NCBI RefSeq assembly: GCF_035582795.1
Contig: NC_134365.1
Span: 37,366,135 to 37,430,134, forward strand
Direction of reading: 5' to 3'
Length of the DNA stretch: 64,000 nt
Source of the DNA: Mycteria americana
Taxonomy: Eukaryota > Chordata > Aves > Ciconiiformes > Ciconiidae
Shown: positions 30,001-45,000 of the stretch, in pieces
Position numbering within the stretch: position 1 is the stretch's first letter
Layout of the letters: each line of letters opens with the position of its first letter
Notes under the pieces: generated by a model
Databases searched by the model: none
Seen by the model: the letters and a program-made list of their open reading frames with translations, nothing else
What the model was told of the DNA's origin: nothing
Made by a program: the position numbers and the translations under genes

Positions 30001-33000
30001 GCCTGCAGAGAACTTAACCTACATGGAACTTTCCAGGTTGGTTAATTTTCAGGTCTTCACAGCGTTAGTTCGGAAGGATGCAAATACTGTAGTTTTTTGT
30101 TTTCTTTAATGGGTATTCACTTAACTAATAATTTGAAGGTTCTTTTGAAATGTAGAAGCTATGCTCTGTAAAATGCAGATTGTCATAACTAGGCAGCTTG
30201 CACTCAAGCATGTGTTTTGTGCATGTGACTGGAGATTATTCTGTAGCATTCTTTAGTTGCCAGCCCTTAGCTGATCTGGGAACTTGAAACAGCTGATCCC
30301 TAATATTTCCTACAGTTCCTTTTATAATTCCTGATCTTTATGAATTGCCATGTCTGCTAGCTTCATGTTTGGAATCCATTAATTTGCAGGTTTTTTTATT
30401 CAATATTGATCTATGTACTGTAGTATTTTTCCAAAATTATATTTTTAAAAGTGTACTGTTATGTTTCTAGGGGACTGTCATCTCTTCAAATGTGTTCTAA
30501 GCTTCAAGATTTATTATAAATCCTAAATTTCATGTCATCATTTTAGTCTTTGATAAGGAACGTCATGTGTTCAAAATGATTCACATCATGCATATAGACC
30601 CAATTTTTCCATCATGTAATATCTTGCAATTTAATGAATGAAAAAAAATGAATAAAATTTTCTGTATCTCAGTTTATCCCTAAACTTTTCAAGTCAGACT
30701 TCAGTGCAGGATTAAGGTGCCTAACTTTTAGTGTCTAAGCTCCCTTCATTGATTGTGCAGGCTCATTTTTTTATGGAAAAACTGTCAATAGAGCCAAATA
30801 GCTATTCAGAGGATCTTGTAGCCAGGGGATTGATTCAGTCTGTTGCCTACACATTAGGTATCTTTGTCACTTGAGATACATCGATGTTTCTTCCTTGGCT
30901 TCCAGCAGCCGGTCCAGAAGAGGGATGGGGTCTTCTGCTGTCTGCATGTAGTTGTCTCGGATACAGACATCTAACCTTAGACCTCTGTACTGAGCCCCTG
31001 CTAGCAGGTCAGCTGAATTAGCTTAAGGAGAGGCTTTAAGAATTAAGGAGCATTCAGTAGAGACTAAATCTCCATTGTAATGGGAGTCTACATATTTATA
31101 TTTGTGCATCTTAATCTCTAGTTGAATCCCCATTTGCCTCCTATGGCTTCCTGAAGATTATACAGGAAACCTATAGCAGAAGTTGGAAATTCTTGGTGAC
31201 TCCAGGTCTCAACTAGTGCCCAAACTGTCGACTGTTGTTTCTTTTTACCAAGTGCCAGGCAAACAGGCAATGCTGTCTCTGACTGGGTGACTGAATATAG
31301 TATTTGTGGCAAAGCCTCAGGAGTTTCCTGGTCCCATCTGTTCTGATGAACAAGCTGAAGGCAAAATTAGTTTTGAACTTCAAGTGTAAATCTCCTAAAG
31401 CTCTGAAACAGGTTGTTGGGTTTTTTTAATGGAGAATCATGATTGTTGTGACAAAAGTATGTAATGAAAAGTCAAGTGCTCTAATTCAGTGATTTCTAAT
31501 CAGTTGTGTTGTACTTGACAGATCATTCAGAAATCCATTAATGGCTGATGTGGGTTGTCTCAAAGTATCCATGCACTACATTTATTAAAAATATTATATA
31601 TTAATATTATCTATATAAAATATATAGTGTATATATTACATATAAAATATAATTTATAATATAAAATACAGGGTACGTCCTGATTCTATCTGACTGTGGA
31701 AGAGAGAAGTATAACTTAAGAGTTTGTTGCTAATTGGTTGTATTTCTTCTTGTCATGGTTTAATCCCAGCTGGCAACTGAGCACCACCCAGCTGCTTGCT
31801 CACGCTCCCCCGGTGGGATGGGGGAGAGAATTGGAAGGGTCAAAGTGAGAAAACTTGTGAGTTGATATAAAGACAGTTTAATAGGGAAAGCAAAAGCCGT
31901 GCATGCAAGCAAAGCAAACCAAGGAATTCATTCGCTCCTTCCCATGGGCAGGCAGGTGTTCAGCCATCTCCAGGAAAGCAGGGCTCCATCACGCGTAACG
32001 GTGACTTGGGAAGACAAATGCCATCCCTCCAAACATCTCCCCCTTCCTTCTTCTTCCCCCAGTTTTATATGCTGAGCATGATGCCATATGGTGTGGGGTA
32101 TCCCTTTGGCCAGTTGGGGTCAGCTGTCCCAGCTGTGTCCCCTCCCAATTCCTTGTGCACCCCCAGCCTACTTGCTGGTGGGGTGGGGTGAGAAGCAGAA
32201 AAGGCCTTGACTCTGTGTAAGCACTGCTCAGCAGTAACTGAAACATCCCTGTGTTCTCAACGCTGTTTTCAGCACAAATTCAAAACATAGCCCCATACTA
32301 GCTACTATGAAGAAAATTAACTATCCCAGCCAAAACCAGCACACTTCTGTATCAAGTCTTGGTTAGCTTTTTTTTTGTCTACATCAGTGCTGTTCAGTAA
32401 TGAGTTGTTTTAGGTTATTTATTCTGATTTTTTTCTCTTGATTTATATGTGATGTTTTTTTCAGCTGAGGTGTAATATTTTCATTGTTGAATGAAAACTC
32501 CTGGTATTAAATATTTGCATTTCATTATCTTTACCTCCACATTCACATCAAGCGAGGTACCTCCAGAGGCAACAGCTCTGAAGCAATTTAGATAACACCG
32601 GAATCTCTCCTGGCATTATTGACGGTTAACCTTCAGGATTCTGAATTGGCTGCTGATATTGCAAACTGACAATTTCAGAAGATTAATGGACCAGAGAAGT
32701 AGTCACTCCTGTCAAGTGAAAGAGCACTTTTAATATGAGGGCAACTAATACAGTTGCACTAAAGCTGGAAATGAACAAGGTTGTGTGTTTTTAAAAAACA
32801 AAAACCTGCAATATCATAAATCTTGAATTGGTGGAGAAAGTGTATAATAGAATCAGTTAATGCTTTTATTTTTCTCAAAACATTGGAGCTCTGGTAATTG
32901 AAAATGGCACCATCCTTGAGTTAGAGTCAAGTCTAGCAGGAGTTGGAGTTTGGTATCTTCAACTGTTGTGTCTGTTGTTGGGATTAGAAATGTACACTAT

Positions 33001-36000
33001 TTATTTCCTTCATTAAGTACAAGTAGATCATGATCTAGAATAAACCAGAGCAATTTTGCTTCTGTCTCAGGTAAAGTGTGAACAGCTGAAGAAACTACTT
33101 TGTATATGAATCGAGACTGATGGTCTGTTTGCAATTTCTTCTCTTTATATGCTAAATAAAGGTAATACAAACAAAACCAGCAAATATATTAATTTCTTGA
33201 TTTAAAAAAAAAAAGTTAATCAGGCTGTTCAACAATTCACGTAAATCACACATTCCAAACTTAAAAAATTGGAAAACTGTAGCTGGTTTTGTATTGAAGG
33301 TTTTGTGATAGTGAAAGTGGTTTACCAAAATACAATTTTCAATTTATAGGAAAATTAATACTATTTTACCATGATTGCTAAGATTCCATAGAAGAAAAAT
33401 TACAGTGAGAAACTTGTGCAGGAATTGTAGAATATGAAGTGATTTGAAAGGAGCATTATTGCTTTCAGTGTTTCCTGCTTTCTTTCTCTGCTTGTACATA
33501 TATCCAGGATGGAGCACAGATCTGAACAGTGATTGCAAACTGCTTCATGTTCACTGCAGCCTCCCTTTAGGAAGCTGTGGCCATTAACAAGCCCTCCCCT
33601 TAGTCTTGTTGTCTTCAGGCTGAACAAGCGCAGCTCTCGCAGCATCTCCTTATCTATTGTTCTCCATCCCCCAGCTGTCCTGGTAGACCTCCAGTGAACT
33701 TGCTTCATCATGTCAATGTCTTTCTTGCACTGGGGAGGCTAAAACTGGTCATATTACTCCAGCAGCAGTCCCGCAAGAGCCAAAGAGAGGAAAATACTCC
33801 CTTCCCTTGACCTGCTGCCTATGTTCTTGCTAATAAAGCCCAGCATGCAGTTGGCCACCTTTGTTGCAAGGGCTCACTGCTGGCTCTTGGTTCCACTTTG
33901 TTGTCCACCAGGACCCTGGGTCATTTGCTGCAAAGCCAGCCCACAGTCTGTAATGGTGCATGGGGCTGGACTTTGCACTGGCCCTTGTTGAACTTCATGA
34001 GGTTCGTAGCAGCCCATTTTTCAGCATATCTGGGTTCCTCTGAATACACACATACACTCCCCCCAGAATGCTGAACAGTACTCTGAATTTTATATTTGTC
34101 CGCAGACTCTATACCTTTATCCAGGCTGCTAATAAAGATGTTAAATGGTCTTAGCCCCAGTATCCGTCCCTGAGGAGCACCACTAGTAACTGGTTACCAG
34201 CTGGACTTTATACCATTTGTAATGACTCTTTCAGCCAATCTTCTACCCACTTTACTGTCCACTTGTCCATATCTCACCAATTTGACTATAAAGATACAAT
34301 TGGAGATAACATCGAAGGCGTTGCTATAGTCAGCATATAAAGTATGTAGCACTCTCCCCTTACCCACACAGCCCATCATCTCATTATAGAAAGCAGTTGG
34401 GTTGGTGAGGCTCATGCTAAATTCATGTTGGCTGTTCCTAGTCATCTTCTCGTCCTGCATGTGCCTAGAAGTGGCTTCCAGGACTATTTGTTCCATAACC
34501 TTCCCAGGGAGTGATATGAAGCTGACTGGTCTGTAGTGCTCTGGATGCTCTTCCATACCCTCCCTTGAGATGTGTGTGGTGCTTGCCCCTCCCCAGTCAT
34601 CAATAACCTTCCCCAGTCACCGTGATCCTGATAGAGGGTGGCCTTTCAATGACATTGGCCTTTGCGTGCATGGGCTTGTATGTGTCCAGTTGACTTAAGT
34701 ACGTGGTTCAGGTACTGCCTGCCTGTATCTGCTTTTATGGCGGGCCCAGAGACTCTGCTGGTAGGCTTTGCTCCAAGCGAGTAGAATGTGAGCAAGCTCT
34801 AATCAAAATACATTAAATCATTCAATATAATAAATCACTGTGAGTGCCCAGTACTGTCAGATCAGAACTGGCATTTCACCAGTTTAAATCACAGGTAGAA
34901 TGAGCATATATAAAAGAGAAGGGTCTGAGCAGGGATTGTACTCCTGGGGAGGAAGATAAAAATGCAGAAGGCAAGTACAGTGCTTTTTCACACAAATGTG
35001 GTATACTTGAGTGCTTTCATGAGGTTCATTTAATGTGGAGCTTTTTGTGAGTGTGTCCTTTTCCAAATAATAGTTTAGTAGTACAGTAATGGTCCAGAAT
35101 GTGCTTTTGCAAAGCAAGCCAGAATAACAATGAAGTGAAACTGTACTTTACCCAGGCAGATCTCTTACCTAAACTATTGGATATAGGGTTAGTGTTCCAG
35201 TTGGAAAGGCAGATAATGATGAATAGAAAAAAAATTGCTCTTTTTATTTTATGTAATAGATGTGGAAGTGACCATAGATGACATATATTACTCTCAGCCA
35301 ATCTTAGTAAAAGATTGGCAAACAATGTAGTGTAAATACCAACACAGACCATAATTCCTGAAAGCATACCTGAATGCTTTTCTTTTTTGAAGAGAGCAAA
35401 AGCTTGTGTAGTAGGAGCTGCAAACCTTACAGCAATTTTGGTATCTCTGGAGATAGCAATTTGCTCTGAGCATACAATTGAAACACAAATGGTCATTCAG
35501 AGCATTAGCGGTGGAAATTCTTTATTTTATTACTTTTTTGTAACAATACTATGACATTTAGAAGTTCATACAAAAATATATTTAAAGTTAGATCAAGCCT
35601 TAGTGGAAATTAGCACATGCCTGCTGTTGGAAGATGTGCACTGTGCATCTAATGACAGGAAGGCTGAAGTTCTTCCCTGTTTGAACTGAGGACTGAGAAA
35701 TCTGTGAGGAGGGGAAGAGTTTTGCATCTGAGAAACTCTTAAAGCTGGGTTTGAAAGTGTCTATGAATTTGTACATCCTGGTCTCTCCTGTGCAGAGAGC
35801 CTCTGTCTATAAGGTAGCTGTAGGGTGAGGTTCTCGGTGAGCTGTGAATGTTGCTGTCGCACTGTACCTTGGGAGAGGAACTTCGAGGCCAGGAGGCAGA
35901 TATTATGCCTAGGCTTCTTTTCAGTTTACTTGCAACGGCACTATGTGTGTTTTGATTTTTTTTTTTTTTTGTACATAAATTCTCCATTTGCCTTACTTTG

Positions 36001-39000
36001 ATTTCTGTGAAGGGTGATTTCCATGTCATCAGCAAATACTTGGTAAGTTCCAAGGAAGCAGAAAGATGATGGGGCAAGTACTTGAGCCTGGAGGGTCCTT
36101 TTGAATTTTGCTGTGAGATTATTGACTGTTTGCTTAAAAGCAAATCAAAGTATCCAGAAGAGATTGACTTGAATATGTGCTATCACTGAGAGTCAATTTC
36201 TGTTCTTCATCAATATTTCCCCTCCCCAAACTGAGTTCTGTAGTTGCTTCAGGAGAAACATGAAACAAACCCCAATAATGGCAAGTGTGTGTCTGAGACA
36301 TTTTATTTCAGTTCATTTCACAGTTACTAAAGTAGTAGAATAGGAAATCTAATTGACTGAAGGTTTCAGGTACACTTGAGCTTTGTTATGTTACAGGAAT
36401 TATGTGTATTAGTTTCTTTTCAAAATTAAAAAGATAACTTGCTCATTAGACTACTATTAACTGTGGTGCTAAGGGAAACGGATGTTACTTTTAAAAGTGG
36501 TAACTGCTTTAAAAACATGGTGCCTTATATTTGTGTGAAAGTAAATTATCGTATTTGTACCCATAAATACACAGTATGATGCTGGCCATCTCCTTGATTA
36601 GTGTTTTTATAAGATCCTTTTCAAATGGAGCAGTGTCCTGGAGAGTGCTGTAGTAGTTTCAAATTGATGTAAATTTGTAAACTTAGTATCTATTAATATC
36701 TCTTTTAACTTGCCAAGTTAAATTGGTGCAATCCAAATACACTTTTATATTGATGTAAAAGGAATAGCCAGATAATTGTGTATAGTCTCATTTTTTTCTC
36801 TTGGTTATTTGTGATGAGCTGAGGTAATTTTTTGTAAATGTTAATATGTGGTCTTTTTGACATATATAGTGGAGTATTGGGGTTTGTGGTAGGATGTATG
36901 CAGTGTAATTAGTTTTTAATTGTAAACATTTTGAATTGGGATTCTAAATAGAAAGCAAAGCATAATGCAGATAATCATAGTTTTTCTCCATGAGATATAG
37001 GAAGTTCTATCTGTTATATTCTGAGTGGCAGTAAAAAGTCTAATAGCTGTTGGTTTGTTTTACCTTAGTTTTTAAAAAATATATGCTATTTTATATAAAG
37101 CTAGCATGGAAACAACTAACTTGGAGACATTATGTTGGAAATAATTTTTTCCTTCTTTGTGCAGAGTACACGGTGTTTGCAAATGTCGCACATGTGGACA
37201 GGCTTAATATTTCTTTGATTCAGAGTGAGTTTGTCACTCCCGGCAAGAAATAAATCGATTGCTGGTAGATGTGATGAGGTTTAGTTTGAAGGTAATTGAA
37301 GTTGGACTGTGACAAATCCTTCATATTAATTAATAGGAACAATTTGTTGTGACAAGACCACCCCCTAATTAGCTGAGAATTTATAACTGAGGAAGATCGG
37401 GAGTTGACTTAAAACTCAGACACTTCAACACAGTAAGTTAAGGTAGTTAAAATAAATGAGAACTACATTTGGCACTCCTCATTTTAATTATGCGAAAGAT
37501 ATATTTGCATGTCGCTTTGTGCTCATTTGGGCACATTGTATGTTAGTTCAGGCACTGTGGATATTATTCTGTCTGTATTTTTAAAGTAGAAACACTATAT
37601 TCAGCAAAGATAATAATAATATTTCCCCAGAAATAATTCCCCAGAATTTCATGAATCTCTTCAATGATGGTAAGGCAGTGTTTAGTCTTTCTATGTTTGT
37701 GCTGGAAAATGAGGAAAAAAAAAAAAAAAGTTGAAAATTTCAGTACCACATTTCTAATTTAGCTATTTTGAGAAATATATTTATCAAATCTTAATTAAAA
37801 TATTTGATTTTGAATTTGTACAGTCATCTTAACCTGATTTTCTGGGAAATCTTGTTGGACTAGTGTTTTGATGGGGGAGGAATATTACTACTTGGTAGAA
37901 CTTCATGTACTCTTGTTTTCATATTTCTGCTGCCACAGCTTGTCTGCTTCTCTAATCTGCTTTATGTAGTGACGGCACACTTTAAATAGTAGTATCAGAG
38001 GAAAAATGGAAATATGGGAAGTACACAGAAATATGAAGCTAAACTAAAAGGGGATATGTACTTTGAAATTTGGCACAATAGTATTTTCCAGTAATGTGTC
38101 CTATCATTTGGGAAAATCTGTTGCATTTATTTTGGCGCGCAGTGTATTGAACGTGATTTCTTTAGTTGTTTCCAGAGGTTTATAATGTATTAACGGAACT
38201 AAAAAATGGAAAGGAGCCGTTTGCAATGTATTCTGCGGGTTTTTTTGTTGTTTTGCTTTTTTTTCTTTTTTACACAAAACTTGTCAGAAATTGTAATTTT
38301 GAAATGCAAAGCCTCAATGTTATTTCAGTTTGGCTTGATTTCATTAGAGGACATGACTTTAGTGATTTATGCTGGGAAGCGTTTGTGGACAATTGAAGAG
38401 AGAATTGCTGTTCCCTCACAGCAGTATGTGTTCTCCTTGGTGGGCTGCTCGGCTCTGCAGCACCTGGTCGGTGTCCAGCCAGTCTGTGCACACGCATCCC
38501 CTAACCTGCACGTCTGCAGCCCCAGGTCCCGCTGAAGGGGTGCACGAGGGAGAGGAGGATGCTGTTGGTCTGTCAGGTCATACTTACTGGGAAAGGGGAG
38601 GAACTCTTGGTATGGATTCTATGGCATGTCAGGAAGAACGGAGAGTATTGTTAGGAAGGCTTCGTTGTGGTACTGCCCTGGGATAATTTGTGTAGGGCAT
38701 TGAGGATACAAAATCCATGGGAAAATGAGTTTCATTCTCATAGTCATTGTTAGTGTGTTAGCTTTCAAACAGAAAACACTGCTACCCGACTGGAAGAACA
38801 GTAATAATAATATTCAAGTGTCATGTACCACATCCAGTTTATTAGCTGGATTTCATTGCTTAAGCGTTAAGTATTAAGCATTGATATAATTACTGATGTT
38901 CTCAGTTTCTTCAGCATTTCAACCCCATGAATGTGACAGATTATATATCATGGTAATTGTTCACTGTTTGAAACTGTACAGAGACTATGTAACAGTTTTC

Positions 39001-42000
39001 TTGTTTACTAGCAATTTTTTTTTTTCACACATTCATAGGACTGGAAAGTAATATGATGAGAATCATGATTTCTAAAAATTCTGAACCACAGAATATACCC
39101 CTTCCTGTGGAATTCTGGAAAGGAATTCCAGAAGCTACAAAGATTTCCATTCTGCATTAGCTCTGCTTACTGAAAACATTACAAAAACATTTTTCCTCTG
39201 AGACTATACATTTTTATTTATCTTCAGTATTCTTATTTCTTTCCAGATATTGATGTATGAAATAGCATCTAAACTACTTATTTTCTTCTCTTCCAGGCTG
39301 CTGAATCAGGAATAATAAAAGTGAAAACAATAGCTGCACGGAACACTGATATTTTGGCAGGTAATTATTTGCAATGCAATGGGGAAAAATAAACTTTGGG
39401 TACAGATCAAAATATTAAAAAGATGTCTTGGATATGTGTAATAATCTTACGTATCTTTTAGTGTGTGCTATATCAGTGAAGCTTTACTTCTGGGCATCTA
39501 GCAAAAAATCCAGTAGCATGAGAATTTTTTAATACTGCTGCTGTTTCATGTTAGTGCTGTACTGATGCTGAGGAAGGTCTCCGTTTTCAGTTGTAGCTCT
39601 ACAAAAGTAATCATCCACTTAGAAAAATTGCATGAAGTGCTTAGACTCCAAATTCTCAATGTTTTATTCACTGTCCACGTTGACCACAGCTGTTGTTGAG
39701 TGCTCTGTGTGGAGTTCTGTGGTATGGTCCTCATCTGTGTGTTTAGTATGAGAGTCTAGCCTTTGGAGACTTGTACCTGGCAGGCAAAAATCCATCTTAA
39801 TCTAAGACAAGGTCATTCAATTTAAGATGTACCATTGCCTTGAGGGACAGGAGATATCTTGTGAGTTGCAGCTTTGTAAGTGCTTAAAACAGTATCTCTG
39901 ACTTTCTTCAGCTTTATTAAATAGCGTGTAAGTTGATGGCTTCTTGCCAATTGCCGGTAAAGCCTTTGGCCAGATTTGAATGTCCCTGTATTAATACTTG
40001 AGCATCTACCCCAGCTGTAGTCAAAACCCTTAAAATGCTAAATTATTTGAAAGGTCCAAATGAAATAGATGTAAAACTCTTTCTTGTTTTGAGGTACGTA
40101 AATCAGATATTGGTAAGGAGGCACTTTCTAGAATTATTTGAAGTAGCAGTCCCACCCCTCAATATTTCACTTTAATGCCTCTTTTTTTATTTGTTTATTT
40201 TCTTTGTTTTTACTGCTGTCATGAATGCTGACATAAGTGGGAAAACTATGCCAGGTAATGTCAGCTATATCAAAATACACAAATGAACAAGAGAAATCTC
40301 TAGTTAGCCATTTGGGAAGCTGTCAACATTCTTTGGCATATGATTGTGTAAAGAACTTTATATTTTAGAAAGCTAGTTTGTAATCCTGCAAAATTCTTTG
40401 TTTTTTAATCTTCATTTCAAAGTGAAGAGATGTGAAAGACCATTTATTTTGGCTATGGATAGGCAGTCTTTAGTTTTATTTTTTTGAGGGAACACTTTCT
40501 GGTAGTTGGTCAGATTTTCTAAGTACTTTTCCTTTGGAAGGTTTAAACTAGAATGTAGTTAGTATTTATTTCATTCATCAAAAAAACTGCTCAGATTTGT
40601 TGTTATGAGGTTTGGAAAACCAGCAGGTCGTAAAAGTTATTTTGATTAGTTAATCTTTGCTAATAGGATAATAACTTTTTTCCCAGTAAGAAACTGCAGA
40701 ACAGAGGGGAACATATACTTTGCCTGCACATTATCCTAACATTCCACAGTTTAAACATAATGCCATTAACAGTCCCAATTCTTTATGGGCTCTTGTATTT
40801 TTTGAGGTATCAGTTGTAACCTAATCTTGTAGATAAGTTAATGTCAAGATCTCTGTTGTCTCCTATTTGCTATTTAAAATTTTTTTGGAGGAAGATAGTA
40901 TGTATACTGTAGTAATAATAAAGCTGCAAAAGGCTACTGTAATTGTGAAATACAGTGAAGTAGATACTTTTTGACTGCTAGATGATTTAGGAACATCTAC
41001 TAGACATTCTAGTAATCCAACTAAATATTTTGATCCAGATATTATTTTTCTTTATATTTTGATGTAAACTGTCATTTCACTAAAATAGATGAGAACAACT
41101 ATATCAGATTGTTTTGAATAAGCTCACCTGATGCTTTCTTAAGCATTACACTGTGTAGGATTATAATTATTAGGAAAATAGGTGCAATGTTAAAATGACA
41201 AATACACAGAAGTAATAGTATGTCTGGTGAGATGTGTTTAACTTACCAGAACTCTGAGGTCATTGATCTAACTTCTTCCCTTCTCTTGGAAAAGTTAAGT
41301 TGAGCAGTTTCAGAGTCTTCATTCTTGGCAGTCTGTATGTGCTTTATAATTTATTTATGAGGATTTGAGTAATGCCAAAAGAGAAGTCAGCTTGTACTTT
41401 ATATCACAGGAGATAAATGTGAGAAATTATTTCCATGTGGCTCTGAGATGTGCAATTCATACTTTTGTTTTAGAAGTTATTTTAAAAAATTAGAATTATA
41501 ACCTTGCTGATGGAATGAAGGAGTAAGTTTTACTTTCCCAAAACTTCTTTTTTGATGCAGTTCATTATGATAGATTTATTTTTTAATATATTCTTACATA
41601 ATTTTGGTAGCAAAATGGAAGCAGACCTGGATATAAGAAAATTTTTGTGTATTTTAAGACTGACACTAATATAATGATCAGTACTAAACCAGATCTACAA
41701 AACATTAAGTTTTCAGCTTCATAAAGTGAAAATCCTTGTATAGATCCTGTTGTGAGATTATTGTTTTTAATGCATTATAGGAAAAATACTGTAAAATGTT
41801 TAAATTTTTCTTGTTATTTATTAACTCTCATGCCATTTTTGCCCTTCAGAACTTTATCATCAGTCTTATGTTAAGGATGAATGTTTTGTGGTATCTTTTT
41901 AAAAGTTTCGCTTTCTTCTTTCTGCATGATGGTTAGAATTTAATGGCAATTCAGAAATTTATATGAGTGAAGAAGCATTTGTGTCCGTGTTAGAGTGAGC

Positions 42001-45000
42001 ACTCTAGGTTCTATTGGCCATGTGTTGTAGGTGTTCATAGACTATAAAGGCAACTTAGACATCTCGCTCACATGTCGACACTGACAATTAGATGCCTAAA
42101 TTACATGTCTTAATTGGGAACAAACTTCTGTTTTTGATGAAGTAGCCAATGTTTTGTTTTTAATTTGGAAATCATGGAGTGTTTCCTAAGAGAATGGTAT
42201 TGGTGGATATGGTTTATACTGTATATTTTAAAAGCAGATTAGTTAAGTTAAAAAAACCTGTTGAAATCAAAGCAGGTAGTTAAACAGGCAGTGAAGCTAT
42301 GTACTCATTCACATTTATGCTGACATTGTAATTGTTTTTGATTAGGCATTTGGTGCAAGGTCAGCCTCTGTCAACTGGACATAGAGCCTGTACTGGCTCT
42401 GAAGAGGCTGATGAAACTATGGACTGTGTATGTGTTAATATCTGTAAGAACTATTACCTTATGGAAAGTTGGCATCTATAATTTATACTAGCCTGTTCTT
42501 TTCATAGAAACTTGTTAGTCATGTTAGTGCTTCAGTTGAAAAATACCACTAAAATATATTTTTGTAGCTTTTACTGTGATGTTTCATTTTTTTTCCAAAT
42601 TAGTTGTAGTGATTCTTAATAATAAACCTTTTTGAGAGTCAAACTTCAAATTGCTCAACAGAATAAATAAAATAGATCATGTTTGCATTTTTATGTGAGA
42701 ATGTATTTTTTTGTTTGTTTGTGGTAAGATCTGTGCTCTAAAAATGTGTGTGAAACTTTTTCATGAACACGTTTCTGTTATTACACATAGACTAAAACAT
42801 GGTGTAGGACATTCAGTGTAAGAACACACATTGAACTGTGAGGAAATTTTTAATATCTGAAATGGTGATGAGCAGCTAAAATTTTAAAAGTTTTGCATGA
42901 ATCAACAACCACGCCTGCAAATAGAAAAGCACTCATCGGTCAGAGTCATGCATTCCTTTCATCTTGCAGAAATATTTTCTTCCTTTTTAATTTTATGAAG
43001 TTTATCTCAGATTTCTAGAATTACGTTTATGGGGAAAAACTCTTTAAAATGTCAGCGTGGAATGTTGTATTCATTGTGAAACTTTTTCTCCTGACAAAGC
43101 TTCATTTTAAGAAGCTGCCCTTTCTCACTAAAACATTGGCTGAAAAATTCACAGCAGGTGTATGTACCCAGGATACAAACAGTCTAGTCTCTTTCTTCTC
43201 CTGTTTTGTCAGTGGCATTTTGCTATTCCCCTTCGTGCCACGTACTTTGATACGTCTCTCTGTGCCACACCTTGTGTTGCTTTTGAGTTTGGCGCCAAGG
43301 GGAAGCAAAGCAGAAGGAGAAGGCTACCAGCCTGAGGCTGGTCGCTGCTGAAAGGCCGGAGAAAGCTCTGGAGCGGGCAGAACCTTACAGCTTCTTACTA
43401 ACCAAATGGACTCTAAATGGCCGTTTTGGATTTGGAAAGAGAAAGTCACTTAAGTGTGTAAGGGAGAAGGTGCTTGGAATTTGAGCCTCAGCCAGGGTAA
43501 TTGTGGAAGTGAGCTGTGGCAGCCCAGCGTGTCTCGTCACTTGGCTTTTCCCAGTGGTGCAAGACTAAATCCCAAATTTCCAAGACTGGAAGTTGCTTTT
43601 TGTTAATAGGTATGATTAACAAATTTTGCATTGTATTCTTCAAAGTATTAAACATTGATTGCTTCCGTGTCTCTCTTTGAAAGCATTGAAAGAGAACAGC
43701 TCAGAGGTAGTTCAGCCTTTTCTAATGGGCTGTGGAACAAAGGAACCAAAGATCACTCAGCTGTGTCTAGCAGCCATACAGAGGCTAATGTCCCATGAAG
43801 TTGTTTCAGAGGTAAGATCAATCTTTATATAAATATGTAAATATTTCAGTGTGAGAAATACAGGCCTCAAACTGAAAGTGAATGCTTTTTTTGGAGGCTG
43901 TTTATATTACCATGAACATAGTCTGCAAAGTATTTTACTCTCATCTGTTTTTAAAAAATTATAATTTAAAATAAAACCTTTTTGACCATGAAAAAAGGAA
44001 AAGAAAAAAAGAGGTGAGGAAACATTAGTAACTTCTAGAAGGAAATTCATGAAAATTCAAACCAGCTCATTTAGTTTGCATTCTTACACTGCAGGAACAG
44101 AACATGTAATATTAAGGTGGCATCCACAAAATTTACTCTGTGTGATATCATTATGTGTTATGTTTTTGTTACCTGTTACTTTTAAAAATAAGATAAAATG
44201 GATGCACATTTCCTGCAACTGTAAATGTAATGATATGTTATGGTACTGCATATATAGTGTGTTAAGAAGCTGGTGAAAATAACACCGTTAAAATATACCT
44301 CCAGTTGTGCTTGCATAATGTAAAATTACACTGTTTTTTCTCTGATATGAATGAATTTTGAGGGTAAAATGTCTTTGTACTGTCTCTTCTATATTTCCAA
44401 GTAGAAAATGAAGTACATGCTTTAATTTGGACTACGCATTAAGAGATTTCTGCCATTAATTCTTGAAAAATATTTTGGGAAGCTTGTGACAATGAAGTTG
44501 GTTGTATGTTCTCAATGTAGTCCTATGGTATAGACAAACAGGCAAATTCAGTTACCATATGGATTTATGAGAGTGCTATTCTTACATGTGTACACATGAT
44601 ATACCAGTATGTAAACATCCTAATTATTGGAAAAAAATTATTTCTTTGTAGGCTGCAGCAGGAAACATTATTAATATGCTTTGGCAACTGATGGAAAATA
44701 GTCTTGAGGAACTTAAATTGCTTCAGACAGTTCTTGTACTTTTAACAACCAATACAGTTGTGCACGATGAAGCACTGTCCAAGGTAAGAATTTGTTAGTG
44801 CCAACTATAGTACTTACAATATACAAGAGACAAAACAAGGATAAATGTTATGTATGAAGCATTTGGAAATAATGGAAGAGGAGGGGCTTTTTTGATTCTG
44901 TTGTGTCCCTATTGTCTTTATATGTAGACTCTGAAAACAGGATTTCTTTTAGCTTCCTTTTCAATCTGTTTTTTAATTCCTCCACAATAGTACATTTCCA

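Larger units (their letters stand above)
24006..39296 (+). other. MON2: MON2 intron 1, 15.3 kb
   Basis: Long first intron. It holds the downstream part of the CpG island, a G-quadruplex motif (24035-24059), small tandem and TG repeats (25412-25540), palindromes (27011-27033), a solo LTR (31751-32343) and a decayed CR1 (about 33560-34720). GC-richer patches near 28640-28760 and 38400-38560 are unexplained. I see no further exon: frames in it lack splice context and recognisable protein. Confidence 0.8.

Noticed and set aside
31989..32246. Short frames on both strands within the solo LTR
   Set aside because: Lie wholly inside non-coding LTR sequence.
39030..39075. Possible CR1 tail fragment (CATAGGACTGGAAAG)
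   Set aside because: Too short and diverged to support; no ATTCTGTG-type end.
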